A DNA stretch of 64,000 nt from Sciurus carolinensis (GCF_902686445.1 NW_025920104.1:1054001-1118000), one strand, 5' to 3'. Positions 20,535 through 32,580 are shown, counted from the first letter of the stretch. Translations and numbers: made by a program. Notes: generated by a model from the letters alone, not told the origin.

Positions 20535-21985
20535 TTATGTATTAAGGCTCACAATGTGGGTATTGTATCATTATCAGGGTACACAGTGAGGGTATTATAT
20601 TAGTGTCAGAGGCCATGAAAGGGAACTGTGTATCAGAGGACATAGGAAGATATTATATCAGTGTCAAAGCCCATGTGAGGATTAAATGATGGTCACAAGG
20701 TACACTGAAGTTATATGAGTTTCAGAGGACATAGTGAGGAATTAAAATGAGAATCAGCAGCCATATTGATAGTATGTGAATGGGAGAGGTCACAATGAGT
20801 GTGTAATGCATCAGAGCTCAAATTCAGGATATTATATAAGAGTCAGAATCTGAAGTGAGTAGAGTTTGTGAATATTAGAGGTTACAGTATTGGCATCATG
20901 AGCATTAGAATCACCATTGAAGATATTATGTGTGTGTCTTAGACAATAGTGAGGGTTTTATGTGAGTGTAAGAGGTCAAATGAGGATATTATATGCAGGT
21001 GAGGAGTAACTGTGAGGTTATTATTATGAGATCCAGTGACCACAGGAGAGTATTATGTGAGTGCTGGTGGTCAAACCAAGGGTATTACATGAATGTCACA
21101 GGTCACATTGAGTGTATTTTGTGAGTTTTAGAGGCAACAATGAAGGCATTATGAGTGTGAGTTCCCACAATGAAGGTAATATATCAGTGTCAGAGGCTAC
21201 AGTGAGGGAATTATGTTATTGCCAGAGCCCAGAATTAGGATATTTTATGAAGGTCAAAGGCCAGAATTAGGATATTCAGTGAAGGACAGAGGAAAGAGTG
21301 AGGAAATTATGAATGTCAGAAGTTACACTGAAGACATTTTGAGTGTTAGAGGTCACAATGGGTTACTAAGTAACTGTCAGAAATCATATTGAGGATATTA
21401 TTTATGGCCAGAGGCCAATTTAGGATATTATGTGAGTGTCAGTGACCACAAGAGGGTATTATGTGAATGCCTACTGTCACAATGAGGATATTATATGAAT
21501 GGCAGATGTCACAGTAAGAGTGTTTTGTGAGATTCAGAGGCAACTGTGGGCATTTAATGAGCATAAGAGCCCATAATGAAGGTATTATGTCAGTGTCAGA
21601 AGCAAAGTGAGGATACAATGTGAGAGCCAGAGGCCACAGGAATATATTTTGTCAGTGACAAATCCCAAGTGAGGATAGTATGGGATTATCAAAGGACATA
21701 GGGAAGGTGTTTTGTGAGTGTCAAAGGACACAGTGAGTGATTTGTGTGAGTATAGGCCACAGTGTGTGTATTAGTTGAGTAGCAGAGGCCCCATTGATGA
21801 TACTATGTGATTTTAAAAGGTCACACTGAAAATATTGTGACTGTGGCAGAAGTCATAGTGAGAATGTTATGTGAGTGGCAGTTATCACAGGAGTGTATAT
21901 TATGAGTGTCAGAGGCAAAGTGAGGGTATTATGTGAGTGTGAGGGGCTACAGGAGGATGTTTTGTGAATGTCAGAGGTGAGGATA
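20535..21985. repeat. ~31-bp degenerate minisatellite, right part
   Basis: About 45 degenerate units around TCAGAGGCCACAGTGAGG-GTATTATGTGAGTG, spacing mostly 28-36 bp. The first five bases (20535-20539, TTATG) are the right copy of the ERV-A target duplication. It continues the array seen at 5194-5330. Confidence 0.85.
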
Positions 21986-22206
21986 TGATGAGAGACTTCA
22001 GTTCATGGTTATCTGGCTCCAGTGCTTCTGGATCTGTGAGAGGAGAGGAAGGAAGAACATGGGAGAGCATAGCAAAGCTGCTCAGCTCACAGCACCTGGA
22101 AAACAGAAAAAAGCCAGGGACAAGGTATAGTCCCCAGGGGCAAACCCCCAGAACACACTCCCTTCAAAAGTCCTCTCTCCTCGAGTGCTTTTATTTTCTT
22201 TTTCTG
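21986..22206. other. No recognised feature
   Basis: Ordinary sequence between the minisatellite and the first SINE. A 94-codon frame (21964-22248) is most likely chance. Confidence 0.5.
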
Positions 22207-22565
22207 TATTTTGTTCTAGGATTGAATTCAGGGGTGTTTTATCACTGATTTATACCCCCAGATTATCATTTAATTAATTAATTATTTAATAGAGATAGGG
22301 TTTAAGGTGCTGAGGCTGAAGGTGCTGTGGTAGTCATGCTTTAGCTTCTGAAATCACTGGGATCACAGTTGTGTACCACTATACCCAGCTCAACCCCCTA
22401 TGTTCTCTCCACTTCCTTATAGTTCATTCAGCTATGATTCCATCAATGGATTAATCTACTGATGAAACCAGAGACCTCAAAAGTTCACCTCTGAACATCA
22501 CTACAGTGGGAGTCAGACTTTCAACACAGTAGTTTTTGGGGGATATTCCAGATCCAAAACACAAC
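22207..22565 (-). mobile_element. Degenerate B1-dID SINE with a flanking repeat relic
   Basis: 22207-22390 reads, in reverse, as an ID part (ATTGAATTCAGGGGTGTTTTATCACTGA) then a B1-like part (CACTGGGATCACAG). 22400-22565 ends GATATTCCAGATCCAAAA, like the terminus of a medium-copy rodent repeat that also seems present at 43955-44300. Confidence 0.55.
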
Positions 22566-22804
22566 AATGAGGGACTAGGATCTTGTCCCAGGACCACACT
22601 GGGGAAGTGGCAGCCTGTATTGAAAAGTTGGGGAAGACTTCTGAAGAGGTAAGATTCAACAGCATGTCATCTGCAGTGTGCAGGAGGAAGTGATTTCCTG
22701 TGTGGGAGTCCCAGGGTGCCCTGAAAGATAAACTGACCTTTGTGTTAGGAGTACAGGGCAACAGGCATGCTAGTTAAGGGACCTTGTGTTAGAAAGAGCT
22801 GGAG

Positions 22805-22929
22805 TGATGCAGGAACAGTGGTATATGCCTGGAAGACCAACTACTCAGGAGACTAAGGAAGGAGAATCATGAGTTTGAGTCCATCCTGGGCAATTTAAAT
22901 AAATAAATAAATAATTATAATAATAAAAG

Positions 22930-22970
<41 letters not shown>

Positions 22971-23040
22971 GATCTAGAGAAGTAGATCAGTGGGAGTGTG
23001 CTCCTGGATTCAATATCCATGTCCACAGAAAAAGGAAGGG
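22805..23040 (+). mobile_element. B1-dID SINE with AAT microsatellite
   Basis: B1-like half (GTGGTATATGCCTGGAAGACC ... ACTCAGGAGACTAAGG), then an A-rich linker expanded to about 13 AAT repeats (22932-22970), then a decayed ID-like half. Confidence 0.7.
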
Positions 23041-23059
23041 AGAAAAAAGGAAATAATCC

Positions 23060-23400
23060 AGTTTAGTGCTGCATACCTATAATCCCAGTGACTCAGGAGG
23101 CTGAGGCAGGAGGATCACAAGTTCAAGGCCAGTCTTAGCATTTTAGTGAGGCCCTAAGTAACTTAGTGAGACCCTGCCTCAAAATAAAATATAAAATATA
23201 AAAGTAAAAATAAAATATAAAAGTAAGATATAAAAGGGCTGGGGAGATAGCTCTGCTGGTAGAGTGCTTGCCTCACAAGCACAAGGCCCTGAGTTCAATT
23301 GCCAGGAATGCAAAATAAAAAAAATAATAAAATAAAATAAAATAAATATAAAAAGTGCAGTGAAAATTATCCCTGGTTTAATGCCCAGTACTGAAAAAAA
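23060..23400 (+). mobile_element. B1-dID SINE
   Basis: Well-preserved B1-like part (ATAATCCCAGTGACTCAGG), A-rich linker, then an ID part with an A-box-like TAGCTCTGCTGGTAGAGTG and B-box-like GAGTTCAATT, followed by an A-rich tail. Confidence 0.85.
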
Positions 23401-23512
23401 AATCTCTGTATTATGTATAATTACAGTACACCAATAAAATATATGGGGAAAAAGGAAAGAAAATAAATGAGCAACTAAGATGGATTTTCCAAGGCAATAA
23501 AGCTTTTTTCCC

Positions 23513-23945
23513 CCTAGCTTTCTGGCCATGTTAGCTGCTGCAGTTGTTTGGGGGTCCTTCCATACTTAAGGGAGGAAGATGGTGCTGCAGAGAAGAACAA
23601 GTCTCTGGAGGTCATCATCTCTGGGCTCCAGCCTGTAATGTAAACTAAAAAGGATGTGCTGTGGTACTGGGAAAAGTGAAATAAACTGATCACCCTCACC
23701 AACCACTGTTCAGCTCTGAGGAAACCTGAAAAATGTCATCTTGGCCAGAATTGGTGTTCCTCACCACAGTGGCAATAATAGAGAATTGGGCACAGCATGT
23801 GAGAAACACTACAGAGCATGCATACTATCTGTCATTGATCCAGATGACTGTGATATGATTAGAAGCAAGCCTCAACTCTCAGGGATTCTTCAGATTCAGG
23901 GGAAAAGTCAGCTACAGAACAACTTAGAGACCAGCAAGAAGTGAA
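23513..23945 (+). pseudogene. RPL30: RPL30 processed pseudogene
   Basis: RPL30 is a small protein of the 60S ribosomal subunit. An intronless copy starts with 5'UTR-like sequence (23513-23575) and an ATG near 23579, with the N-terminus read as AEKNKSLEVI. Later blocks are recognisable as the LRK region (about 23718), then [18 protein letters not shown] (about 23747) and a C-terminal [10 protein letters not shown] (about 23840). Substitutions, indels and stops cross it. The lack of introns and the SINE-rich, gene-poor setting mark it as retroposed. The poly(A) is not clear because a SINE follows. Confidence 0.78.
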
Positions 23946-23964
23946 GATTCAGCCTTTAATTGCC

Positions 23965-24200
23965 TGATTTTATGGCACTGGGGATTGAACTTCTTTCCTA
24001 GTAGGCAAGCACTCTGTCACTGAGCTTCATCCCCAGCATTCTACACCTTCTTTCTCACACACACACAAATAAAAAGAAAATACAAAAAACTTGAGACAGG
24101 TCTTACTAAATTTTCCAAGAGGTCCTCAAACTTGCAATCTTCCTGCCTCAGCAACCTGAGTAGCTGGAATTATTAGGCATGTGCCGCTATGCCCATTGGT
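23965..24200 (-). mobile_element. B1-dID SINE
   Basis: Reverse orientation: ID part (CACTGGGGATTGAACTTC), CA-rich linker, then B1-like part (GAGACAGGTCTTACTAAATT ... GAGTAGCTGGAATTA). Confidence 0.8.
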
Positions 24201-24589
24201 TGAAAGGTTTAAGCCAGGGATGTGGGGAAAAAGTTGGAAACATGAGCATTTAACTCAAACAGAGTAGGAATTGAAAAGAACTGAAAATTTGGTAAGAACT
24301 CATAAAATGTGAGAAAGAGCAGAATCCAGTCCTATTTTCAGGTAGGCAGCAGAACTAGGCAGGTTACAGAGTTGAAAAATAGCTCAGAGACAACAAGCCA
24401 AAATAGAATCCCCTAGCCTGCAAGTATTAGTTTTAAACTGAAATATAATCTTTCTTTCTAGAGCCATGACAAATAATTTTCACAATATGCCAGTAGTCCA
24501 TTAATGTGCTTGCATGAAACACTCAGACTCTTAATTGCTGATTAGTATTTAAGATATACAGCTGTAAGATAAACACATACAATTTTCTT

Positions 24590-24795
24590 ATTGGTACTGG
24601 GGATTGAACTCAGGGGTGATTTATCACTGAACGACATTCCCAGTCCTCTGACATGCCATTTTGAAATTTTGAGACAGGGTCTTACTAAATTGCTTAAGGT
24701 CTCACTAAACTGCTGGGGCTGGCCTCAAACTTGCATTCCTCAGCTTTAACCTCCCAATTTTCTGGGATTGCAAGTGAGTGCCCCTGTCCCCAGCT
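24590..24795 (-). mobile_element. B1-dID SINE
   Basis: Reverse orientation: GGTACTGGGGATTGAACTCA, then GAGACAGGGTCTTACTAAATT and a B1-like end near TCCCCAGCTA. Confidence 0.8.
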
Positions 24796-25250
24796 AGACA
24801 GACATCTATTTATAAATGATGAATTAATGATTTTTAATTTTTTACAGTTAATGTTATTAGACAGAAAGGATCTTGAATCATATTTTGAATTTTTTTCTTT
24901 TTTTTTCCACCATTTTCGTATACTGAAATGTTTCCATAGGAACAAGAATGCTAAGAGAATAAAAATCTTAGATGAAAATGGATACCAATAACTCTGGAAC
25001 TCTAAACCCCTATGAATCAGTGACATAATGTTATCTAATTATGAACAACAAAAGTTCTCTTAGAAGTAGGCAGCATGAACTCATACTTTTTTGTGCTTTA
25101 ATCTTTAATTTTTATAATTTAAGCTTTGTCCATCCTGGCTAAATGTTTCTATTTTAAACATTTAAAAACATGTAGTATAGTAGTGTTAATTATATGTACT
25201 TTGCAATGCAAAAGATCTATAGAAACTTTTTTATATTGCAAAACTGAAAC
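24796..25250. other. No recognised feature
   Basis: AT-rich, with short frames only. Confidence 0.5.
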
Positions 25251-25454
25251 TGTTTTTTTTATTATTGTATACAAATGGGATACATGTTGTTTCTCTATTT
25301 GTACATAGAGTCAAGGCATACCATTTGTGTAATCATACGTTTACATAGGGCAATGATGTTTGATTATTTTTTTTCTTTCCCTTCCCCCCCACCCCTCCCA
25401 CCCCTCTTTTCTCTCTATACAGTCCTTCTTTTCTTCATTCTTACCACTCTCCTT

Positions 25455-25500
25455 ATCCCTAACCCTAAACCTAACCCTAAACCTAATGCTAACCCCTCCC
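25455..25500. repeat. Telomere-like CCCTAA motifs in L1 3'UTR
   Basis: CCCTAACCCTAAACCTAACC followed by similar hexamers, within the C-rich (minus-sense G-rich) tract of the L1 3'UTR. The full-length L1 has only a loose GGGTTTAGGG equivalent at about 18150. Confidence 0.7.
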
Positions 25501-25529
25501 ACCCCGCATTATATGTCCTCATCCACTTA

Positions 25530-26300
25530 TCAGCGAGATCATTCGTCCTTTAGTTTTTTGAGATTGGCTTATCTCACTTAGCATGATATTCTCCAATTTC
25601 ATCCATTTGCCTGCAAATGCCATAATTTTATCATTCTTCATTGCGGAGTAATATTCCATTGTATATATATGCCACAGTTTCTTTATCCATTCATCAACTG
25701 AAGGGCATCTAGGTTGGTTCCACATCTAGGTTGGCTATGGTGAATTGAGCAGCAATGAACATTGTTGTGGCTGTATCTCTGTCATATGCTGATTTTAAGT
25801 CCTTTGGGTATAGGCCAAGGAGTGGGATAGCTGGGTCAAATGGTGTTTCCATTCCAAGCTTTCTGAGGAATCTCCACACTGCTTTCCAGAGTGGCTGCAC
25901 TAATTTGCAACCCCACCAGCAATGTATGATTGTTCCTTTTTCACCACATCCTCGCCAACACCTATTGTTGCTTGTGTTCTTGATAATCGCCATTCTAATT
26001 GGGGTGAGATGAAATCTTAGGGTAGTTTTGATTTGCATTTCCCTTATTACTAGGGATGTTGAACATTTTTTCATATATCTGTTGATTACTTGTACATCTT
26101 CTTCTGTGAAGTGTGTGTTCATTTCCTTAGCCCATTTGTTGATTGGATTATTTGTATTCTTGGTGTAGAGTTTTTTGAGTTCTTTATAGATTCTGGAAAT
26201 TAGCGCTCTATCTGAAGTATGGTTGGCAAAGATATTCTCCCACTCTGTAGGCTCTCTCTTCACATTGCTGATAGTTTCCTTTGCTGAGAGAAAGCTTTTT
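25530..26300 (-). pseudogene. L1 ORF2 C-terminal fragment
   Basis: A 184-codon frame (25709-26263) holds the ORF2 C-terminal domain with the Cys-rich motif [18 protein letters not shown] intact. The next frame (25519-25725) carries the terminal MLSEISQSQKTKGR part, showing where an undamaged ORF2 of this family ends. It has no RT and cannot act alone. Confidence 0.85.
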
Positions 26301-26510
26301 AGTTCGAATCTATCCCAGTTGTTGATTCTTGCTTTTATTTCTTGTGCTATGGGAGTCCTGTTAAGGAAGTCTGATCCTAAGCCAACAAGTTGAAGATTTG
26401 GACCTACTTTTTCTTCTATAAGATGCAGGGTCTCTGGTCTGATTTCGAGGTCCTTGATCCATTTTGAGTTGAATTTTTTTCTTGTATTGTGATTCTCTTT
26501 AGTGACAAAA

Positions 26511-26850
26511 CTTAAGACTCCTAACCCTAAGCACAGTTTTAAATTGGTGTCCTCATAGAGTTTTTACCAAGATTGTGACTAAACATGAAGGTAGTGAGAA
26601 TGAAGGAACATTCCTGTGCATCTGTGTTTGTTCCATGATCCCCAAAATAAATAACCTCCTTGGTATTTGACTTCTCATTTGAATATCCACCAGAGATTTA
26701 ATGCTTTTATTCTTGGAAAATAAACAAGTACCTGTCCTCTTTCAGATAAACTGAGCCACTGGAAAAGCTCTGGGTCATGAGTTGTGGGCAGAAGCATGCA
26801 TGACTTGTCTATGCAATTTCACTTATGTGATGGCATAAAAAATGCAAGAG
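26511..26850. other. No recognised feature
   Basis: Unique-looking sequence; no frame or repeat recognised. Confidence 0.5.
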
Positions 26851-27045
26851 AACAGAAATGGGGGCACATGCCTATAATCCCAGTTATGTGGGAGGCTGAG
26901 GCAGGAGGATCACAAGTTTAAGGACAGTCTCAGCAACTCAGCAAGAACTTGTCTCAAAATAAAATAATAAAGGGAAGAAATTTAATGTCACAGAGCTTGA
27001 TTGGCAGGTGTGAGGCCTTGGGTTCAACAGCCAGGATTGTGATGG
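26851..27045 (+). mobile_element. B1-dID SINE
   Basis: GGGGGCACATGCCTATAATC then CAGGAGGATCACAAG, A-rich linker and a decayed ID part ending CTTGGGTTCAACAGCC. Confidence 0.8.
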
Positions 27046-27525
27046 GGGTTGATTTGGGCTCTCACATATGATCAAATCATGGAAGAGACTCTGTTGGTCA
27101 GGAGTCAGATGTTATGAAAGATCCCTGCACTTCCGGAGAGCCTGTGAATTCCATTTTATATTAGGGTATGAAGAAATGTGGTAAAAATCAGAAAACACCA
27201 GATCTGAAGTTCTTGCATCCCTAGGTGAACTAAGAACCTCTCCCCACTGACTTCTTTTCACATGCTAGAAGACAACGCATCTTCCTGAGGTCTTCTCACT
27301 TGTTTGGAAACAGCCCATTTTCCTGAGTTCTTTTCACATACTTGGAGACAGAGGGTACATCTTCCAGCCCATTGACAGAAAGAGGTTTTGGTACTCAATG
27401 CATCCATAATCTCTTACATTTCCAGCTGAGGAGGGAAAGGGGGCCAGTACGATAAAAGATTTGCTTTCTTCCACTTGAAAACTTGGAATCTTCTCCCAGG
27501 TGATAAATCACACAACTCGGTTACC
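27046..27525. other. No recognised feature
   Basis: About 480 bp with no recognisable gene or repeat. Confidence 0.45.
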
Positions 27526-27985
27526 TGCTACTGTGGTTAGATCTGGATTATCCCCAAAGCTTTTTTTTGAAGACTTGGTCCTGAATGCAGCAGGGTACAG
27601 AGCTGGGGTCTTCAGGAGGTGACTGAATCACTGGGGGTATGACCTCAAAATGAATTAATCCCCTGGTGATTTTACAACTTCATGGGCTATTGGAGGTGGT
27701 GGAATCTTTAGAGGTGGGGCATAACTGGAGGAAATGGGACATTTAGGGTATGCCCTTTAAGGCTTTATTGGGCACCTGGCCTCTCTTCTTTTTGGCCACC
27801 ATGAAGTGAGCAGTTTTGCTCTGCTGTGTGCTCACTGCCATGTTGTGCCTTGCCATGGGCCCAGTGAAATGGGGCCAAGCATGAAAATGTTTCTGAAACC
27901 AGAAGTCAAAATAAATCTTGTCTCCTTTAAGTTGATTTACCTCAGTTATTTTGTCAAAGCAGTGGAAAGCTGACTAACACACCTG
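27526..27985 (+). mobile_element. MaLR-type LTR (MLT1/MST-like)
   Basis: Blocks typical of these LTRs in order: GATTATCCCCAAAG, GGTGACTGAATCACTGGGGG, ATTAATCCCCTGG, TGGGACATTTAGGGTATGCC, an AATAAA (about 27911) and a GCTGACTAACAC end. Confidence 0.65.
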
Positions 27986-29540
27986 CTAAAATGGATTAAG
28001 GGAAAGGTAAAAGGTATGGAATAGAAGCCTAAATTAAAACTTCAGAGGTATATCTCACCTGTCAGTTTTTTAATTAGTAATGGAGGGAAACTGGGGAAAT
28101 GAAATCCCTGCTTTTAAATTCAGCTATACCTTACCATGGAGGTTCAACATACCTATAAGTGATGGTAAATAATTTTTAATTTCTTTATAAGAATTTTAGC
28201 TTGAGATTTTATGTGCAGTCTAGATACAAATATTCCTGGAGGGAAATAAAACTGAGTTTATATAAAAAAAAAAGTTTTGTCATGCATTCCTTTATCATCT
28301 TGTCTTTTTAACATAGTCCTGGGCAAGTTCTGGGTCTAGTAAACACAGGGCAGAACAAGGAAAGAAAAGTGTAGGTCACAGGATGATGCAGACAGAGAAG
28401 GCATGTATGACACTATAGAGGTGTGGACTCCTACAGGGGGTTTACTGAGGTGACTGAAAGGAGTAGAGGGTGACCACCACACCTGCTACTCATTACGCAT
28501 GGACTTCTGGTTATTTCTGGCAGCAGAGGTGTTGGGAGCCCTGGGATCCAGTCACTTGTGCTTCCTGGGCAGCATTTGTCATTGAGCTGTGACCTTCAAA
28601 GTGAATAATACTGCCTGTGTCCAGAAAGTTTGGTGCTGGACAACCTCTGTAAATATCCACTTGAAAGGATACAGAATTTAAAATACACTGATTTATCCAC
28701 TATTTTTTTGCTAAGAGGAATGGTGTTATTTAGTCTAAGTTTTTGCTTTAGAATTTTTTGTTTAAAAGTCTCTGTCCTAGCTTAATAATGAATTTTTTGA
28801 AACAGCTCCAATTTTTTGTATTATTTTACCAATCTCTTCAATTTACTAGAATTAAAAAAAAAACACACATTATTTGAAGATCAGTTGATCCCAGTCAATT
28901 CTTCATGATCATTATGCTCATCAACCCCTTCAGAACAGGAGGAATTTATAGTGAGATTTTTCACCTCAGTGCCTGGCCTTATTACTGTGGATTGAAACCT
29001 GACCAGGAAAGATGGGTTTGTTGACCAAGGAATTCATCACCTTTAATTCAGAACTCAAATGTGAATTTAAAAAAGGAACATGGAGTTCTATCTCCTTGCT
29101 GCCTACTGCATTCACTCTAATCCCCACCCCAGACTTGCCAGTCTACTTTTGTAGGCTTTGTTTCTATTATCCTCTTTATAAGTTTTGGCTAAGTAAGATT
29201 AAACTCTGTTCTTTGAAAACACAGCACAAATCATCTGTCAGCATTACTCTTTGCTATCTGTATCTCTAAAATGACCATTCTTATCATGTCTGAAATTCAA
29301 AAGTTCTATCAAAAAGTCCAATCTTCATTCAGAGTTAACTTTTGACATGAAGCACTTCTGTGAAGCAACAGCATATTATCTATACCCTTAATATTATATC
29401 ATGAGTGACTTTCTTCCACGCATTTTTGAATACTAATTTATGAAGACAGAAACTATCTCAGAGATTAATGTAAAACACTTAGTGTTATCTAGTGTCAGGA
29501 GATGTTTACTGAAATTGAGTTGCTTTTAAAATATTAATTT
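27986..29540. other. No recognised gene
   Basis: 1.5 kb of AT-rich DNA. An 85-codon frame (29012-29269) shows no family resemblance, and no confident repeat is seen. Confidence 0.5.
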
Positions 29541-29720
29541 AAGCTGGGTATGGTGGTGTGTGTCTGTAATCCTAGCAACTGGGAAAACTGAGGCATGAGG
29601 GTTACAAATTCAAGGTCAGTGGGGGCAAGTAAGTGAGACCCTGACTCAATAAAAACAAATAGTGCTGTGGATATAGCTTGGTGGCAAAGTGTGTTCATAA
29701 CCTAGTAATGCAGAAAACAA
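29541..29720 (+). mobile_element. B1-dID SINE
   Basis: AGCTGGGTATGGTGGTGTGT, B1-like body, then a decayed ID part (ATATAGCTTGGTGGCAAAGT). Confidence 0.75.
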
Positions 29721-29761
29721 AAATTAAAATTTATATAAATAAAAAGCATTTATATGTATAT

Positions 29762-29848
29762 ATTTGGTGGTGCTAGGAATTGAAACCAGGACCTGCAAAT
29801 GCTAGCTAAGCACTCTAACCCTAAGCTACATCCCAACCTCCTTACTAT
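29762..29848 (-). mobile_element. ID SINE
   Basis: Reverse orientation: GGTGGTGCTAGGAATTGAAA ... CTAAGCTACATCCCAACC. Confidence 0.75.
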
Positions 29849-30027
29849 GGTTTTGATAAATTTAGTTTATAATAAAGAATATCTATGCTTTTAAAACCAT
29901 TGAAGAGCAATCATAATTTTAGTCAGAGTCATCATTTTCTTTCTCATAGGCATTATATTAGAAATAGTTATTGTTATGTAAAAAGGTTAATTTGTTGATA
30001 TTTTACTTATTTAAGATTTAGCCCAGT

Positions 30028-30126
30028 GGGTTGGGGATATAGCTCAGTTGGTAGAGTGCTTGCCTCAAAAGCACAAGACCCTGGGTTCAAATCCCCAACA
30101 CCACAAAAAAAAAAAAAAAAAAAAAA
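30028..30126 (+). mobile_element. ID SINE, relatively young
   Basis: Near-consensus ID with A box TAGCTCAGTTGGTAGAGTG, B box GGTTCAAATCC and a 22-A tail. Flanking copies AGATTTAGCCCAGTG (30013-30027) and AGATTTAGTCCATGA (30126-30140) are a target duplication with few differences. It resembles tRNA-Ala but lacks a proper acceptor stem and is not a tRNA gene. Confidence 0.9.
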
Positions 30127-30597
30127 GATTTAGTCCATGAATTTTAAATCTTGTATAATTCCAAGTTACAATGAATAACCTCCCTGTAAAACATAATGGG
30201 TTGACCAAATGAATTCAAATTTTCTACTAGTATTCCTTAATTGCATCTTGCATTTTGAATATAGCTTATTAAAATATGGCTTCCAAGATATAGGTCTTTT
30301 CAGACTCACTACCTGCTGTTTCTTCTCATGCCCAGTACATTCTACAATGTAATACACAGAATCAATCAACTATACTTTTTCCTTCTTCACCTGAATGTTC
30401 ATGAATTGTGGAAATTCCACCCACTACTTTTCAACTGAGAAGCCACTACCAGCAGGTGCCTGTCCTAGGTTTTATGCTCCTGATAACCTTCTCAAAACCT
30501 ATTTGGACAGAAATGTCAACACAAATTAAATATGAACACAGCTGTCAGAGTAACAATAACAAGATAGTACAGGCAGGTGATACCAAAGAATAAGAAG

Positions 30598-30782
30598 GAC
30601 TGACCATCACAAGTTTGAGGTCAGCTAGGCAACTTAGTGAGATCCTGTTTCAAAATTAAAAATAGGCTGGAGATGTAGTCCAGGCATAGGGTGCTCATCT
30701 AGCAAGGGTGAAGCCCTGGGTCCTATCTCCAGAACTATCAAAAACAAAAAAGAAGAAGAAGAAGAAGAAGAAGAAAAAGAAC
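30598..30782 (+). mobile_element. 5'-truncated B1-dID SINE with GAA microsatellite
   Basis: B1 remnant (CACAAGTTTGAGGTCAGC), ID part (GGCTGGAGATGTAGTCCAGG) and an A-rich tail expanded to about eight AAG/GAA units (30753-30776). Confidence 0.7.
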
Positions 30783-31322
30783 TGGTTAATTTTGCCTATG
30801 TGAATTTGAATAAATGAAGAATAAGTGTTATAGATGCCTTAAATTTTTCTTTCTCTTCATGTCCTCCCAGCTCTTAGACTATTTGAAAAATAAGTTTTAA
30901 AAAGAATGAATTTTGTACACTTTAAATATAATTTGTCTAATTTAATACCACATTAACATACAATCAGGAACTGGTGACTTCAGTGAGCAAACGGATTATC
31001 TGTACACTTTCTTTATTAAAATGACTTAGGCAGCTGAAGAGGGAAAAGCACATGTAGGCATCAGAAGTGGCTAACATCCTTTATCAGGCAAGGTATTTTA
31101 AAGTGAATTCTCACAAACTGAGAAACAAGAATGAAAACAGCCATATAAATGTCTTTGATAAAGTATTGTCAGATGAAGTAATAAGGACATACATTATGCA
31201 TACTTATCATATATGCAAATATACTATGGCTTAAAGTTATTAGAGATTATATTTGAGCTAATTTCCAATAGGATATAAACTGTACAAATACATTTTATTT
31301 ATTTATTTATTGTTTAATTTAT
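30783..31322. other. No recognised feature
   Basis: AT-rich, no frame of note. Confidence 0.5.
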
Positions 31323-31405
31323 TTTTTGCAGTGCTGGGGATTGAACCCAGGGCCTTGTGCTTGTGAGGCAAGCACTCTACCAATTGAGCTATCTCTCCGG
31401 ATCAA
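31323..31405 (-). mobile_element. ID SINE
   Basis: Reverse orientation, close to consensus: AGTGCTGGGGATTGAACCCA ... CTCTACCAATTGAGCTATCT. Confidence 0.88.
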
Positions 31406-32580
31406 TGTTTATTTTTAACATTAAACAAGTCAGGAATTTCTAAAGTATTCATTTAAGATGAAATGATTTTAGAAAAGTATAATGACAATTTATTTTCAAT
31501 TGCAATGCAATCTCTTAGATTCCAATAGTTACTGAATTTAAGCAGCTAAAAACAACCTTTGGATTAAACTTTTTTGCTCTTCAGCATTTTGTAATGAATA
31601 CTTGTCATGGATGAAGCAGCAGGTTACAGCAAAGTGTATATATTTGCACTTGTTAGGTGTCTTCCAAGGGTGATATTCACTTAGAGTTCAGGTTACTATT
31701 TCTAAAGACTTTTTGTAAAATAACATTAAATAAACTTAGTCACATTTTCTGAAAGTGTTAGGGAGTTTCTGATAATATAATTACAAAATACTTGGAAACC
31801 ACAGAAGTCTGCTATCCACTTGATATTTTGGTTGAGCAGTTTCAGAAGGAAAAAATCAAAGAACACCTACTAACAGTCAAGACCCAGGACAGCAGCTGTG
31901 ATGCACAATTCAGGGCAGTCTTCCTGTGGGAAAGGACTGCTTCTGTAGTCTTCTCAGTCACATCCACAAACACACAAGGCACCTGTCACCAGGAAACATC
32001 TGCAGCAATACAACAGTATGCTGTGACTCAGAGGGTTAAGAAAGGTTCACAGAGAAAGAAATACTGCAGTATGTCCCTGAATAATGAGCACAATTTCCTC
32101 AGTCATTACAGACATTGACATTATTTGAAATGGAGTATTTTTGCAAAAGTAAGCCCATTTTCTACTCAGACTCTTATCTGTGAATTACATATTTTATATA
32201 AAAATAAAACCCTTGACATTTTGTGGCTTGAACTAATGGATCTCAGTCTTTAACGTGTTATGAGAATTGTGCAGGTTTGCTACGTTGGCCCTGAGAATTT
32301 GTACTAGTTAGTTCCTTTGAAATTTTATGTCACTGGTCCCAGATCACATTTCTTAGAACCTTGGTTTAAAGCCTTAGTTATCTTTTTCACTTTTCTCTAG
32401 AGAATAATCTACTCTTATCCCATTAGCTCCTGATCTTTAGTTTTGACTGCAGGGTTTCTCAATATGTAATCGCTCAAATGAAAACAGTGAAACAGTACCA
32501 AACAGATATTTATAATTTAAAATTAAATTACAATAGGCAAAGGATTAGAAGATTCCCTGTTGCCTTTGTCAACTACAAGA
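31406..32580. other. No recognised gene
   Basis: A 108-codon frame at 31792-32118 (rich in Gln, Ser, Lys) resembles no family I know. Codon texture and lack of surrounding exons or splice logic make a gene unlikely. Confidence 0.45.

Larger units (their letters stand above)
25251..26510 (-). mobile_element. 5'-truncated antisense L1 (3' end)
   Basis: Same family as the full-length L1: the reverse complement matches its ORF2 C-terminus and 3'UTR. It starts in poly(T) at 25251 and runs to about 26500, where the match ends inside ORF2, so it is 5'-truncated (about 1.25 kb). Confidence 0.9.

Noticed and set aside
30028..30126. tRNA-Ala-like sequences with A and B boxes at several places
   Set aside because: They are ID SINEs: they lack a proper acceptor stem and have A-rich tails and, in places, target duplications.
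31792..32118. 108-codon open frame
   Set aside because: No domain or motif; isolated in AT-rich DNA.
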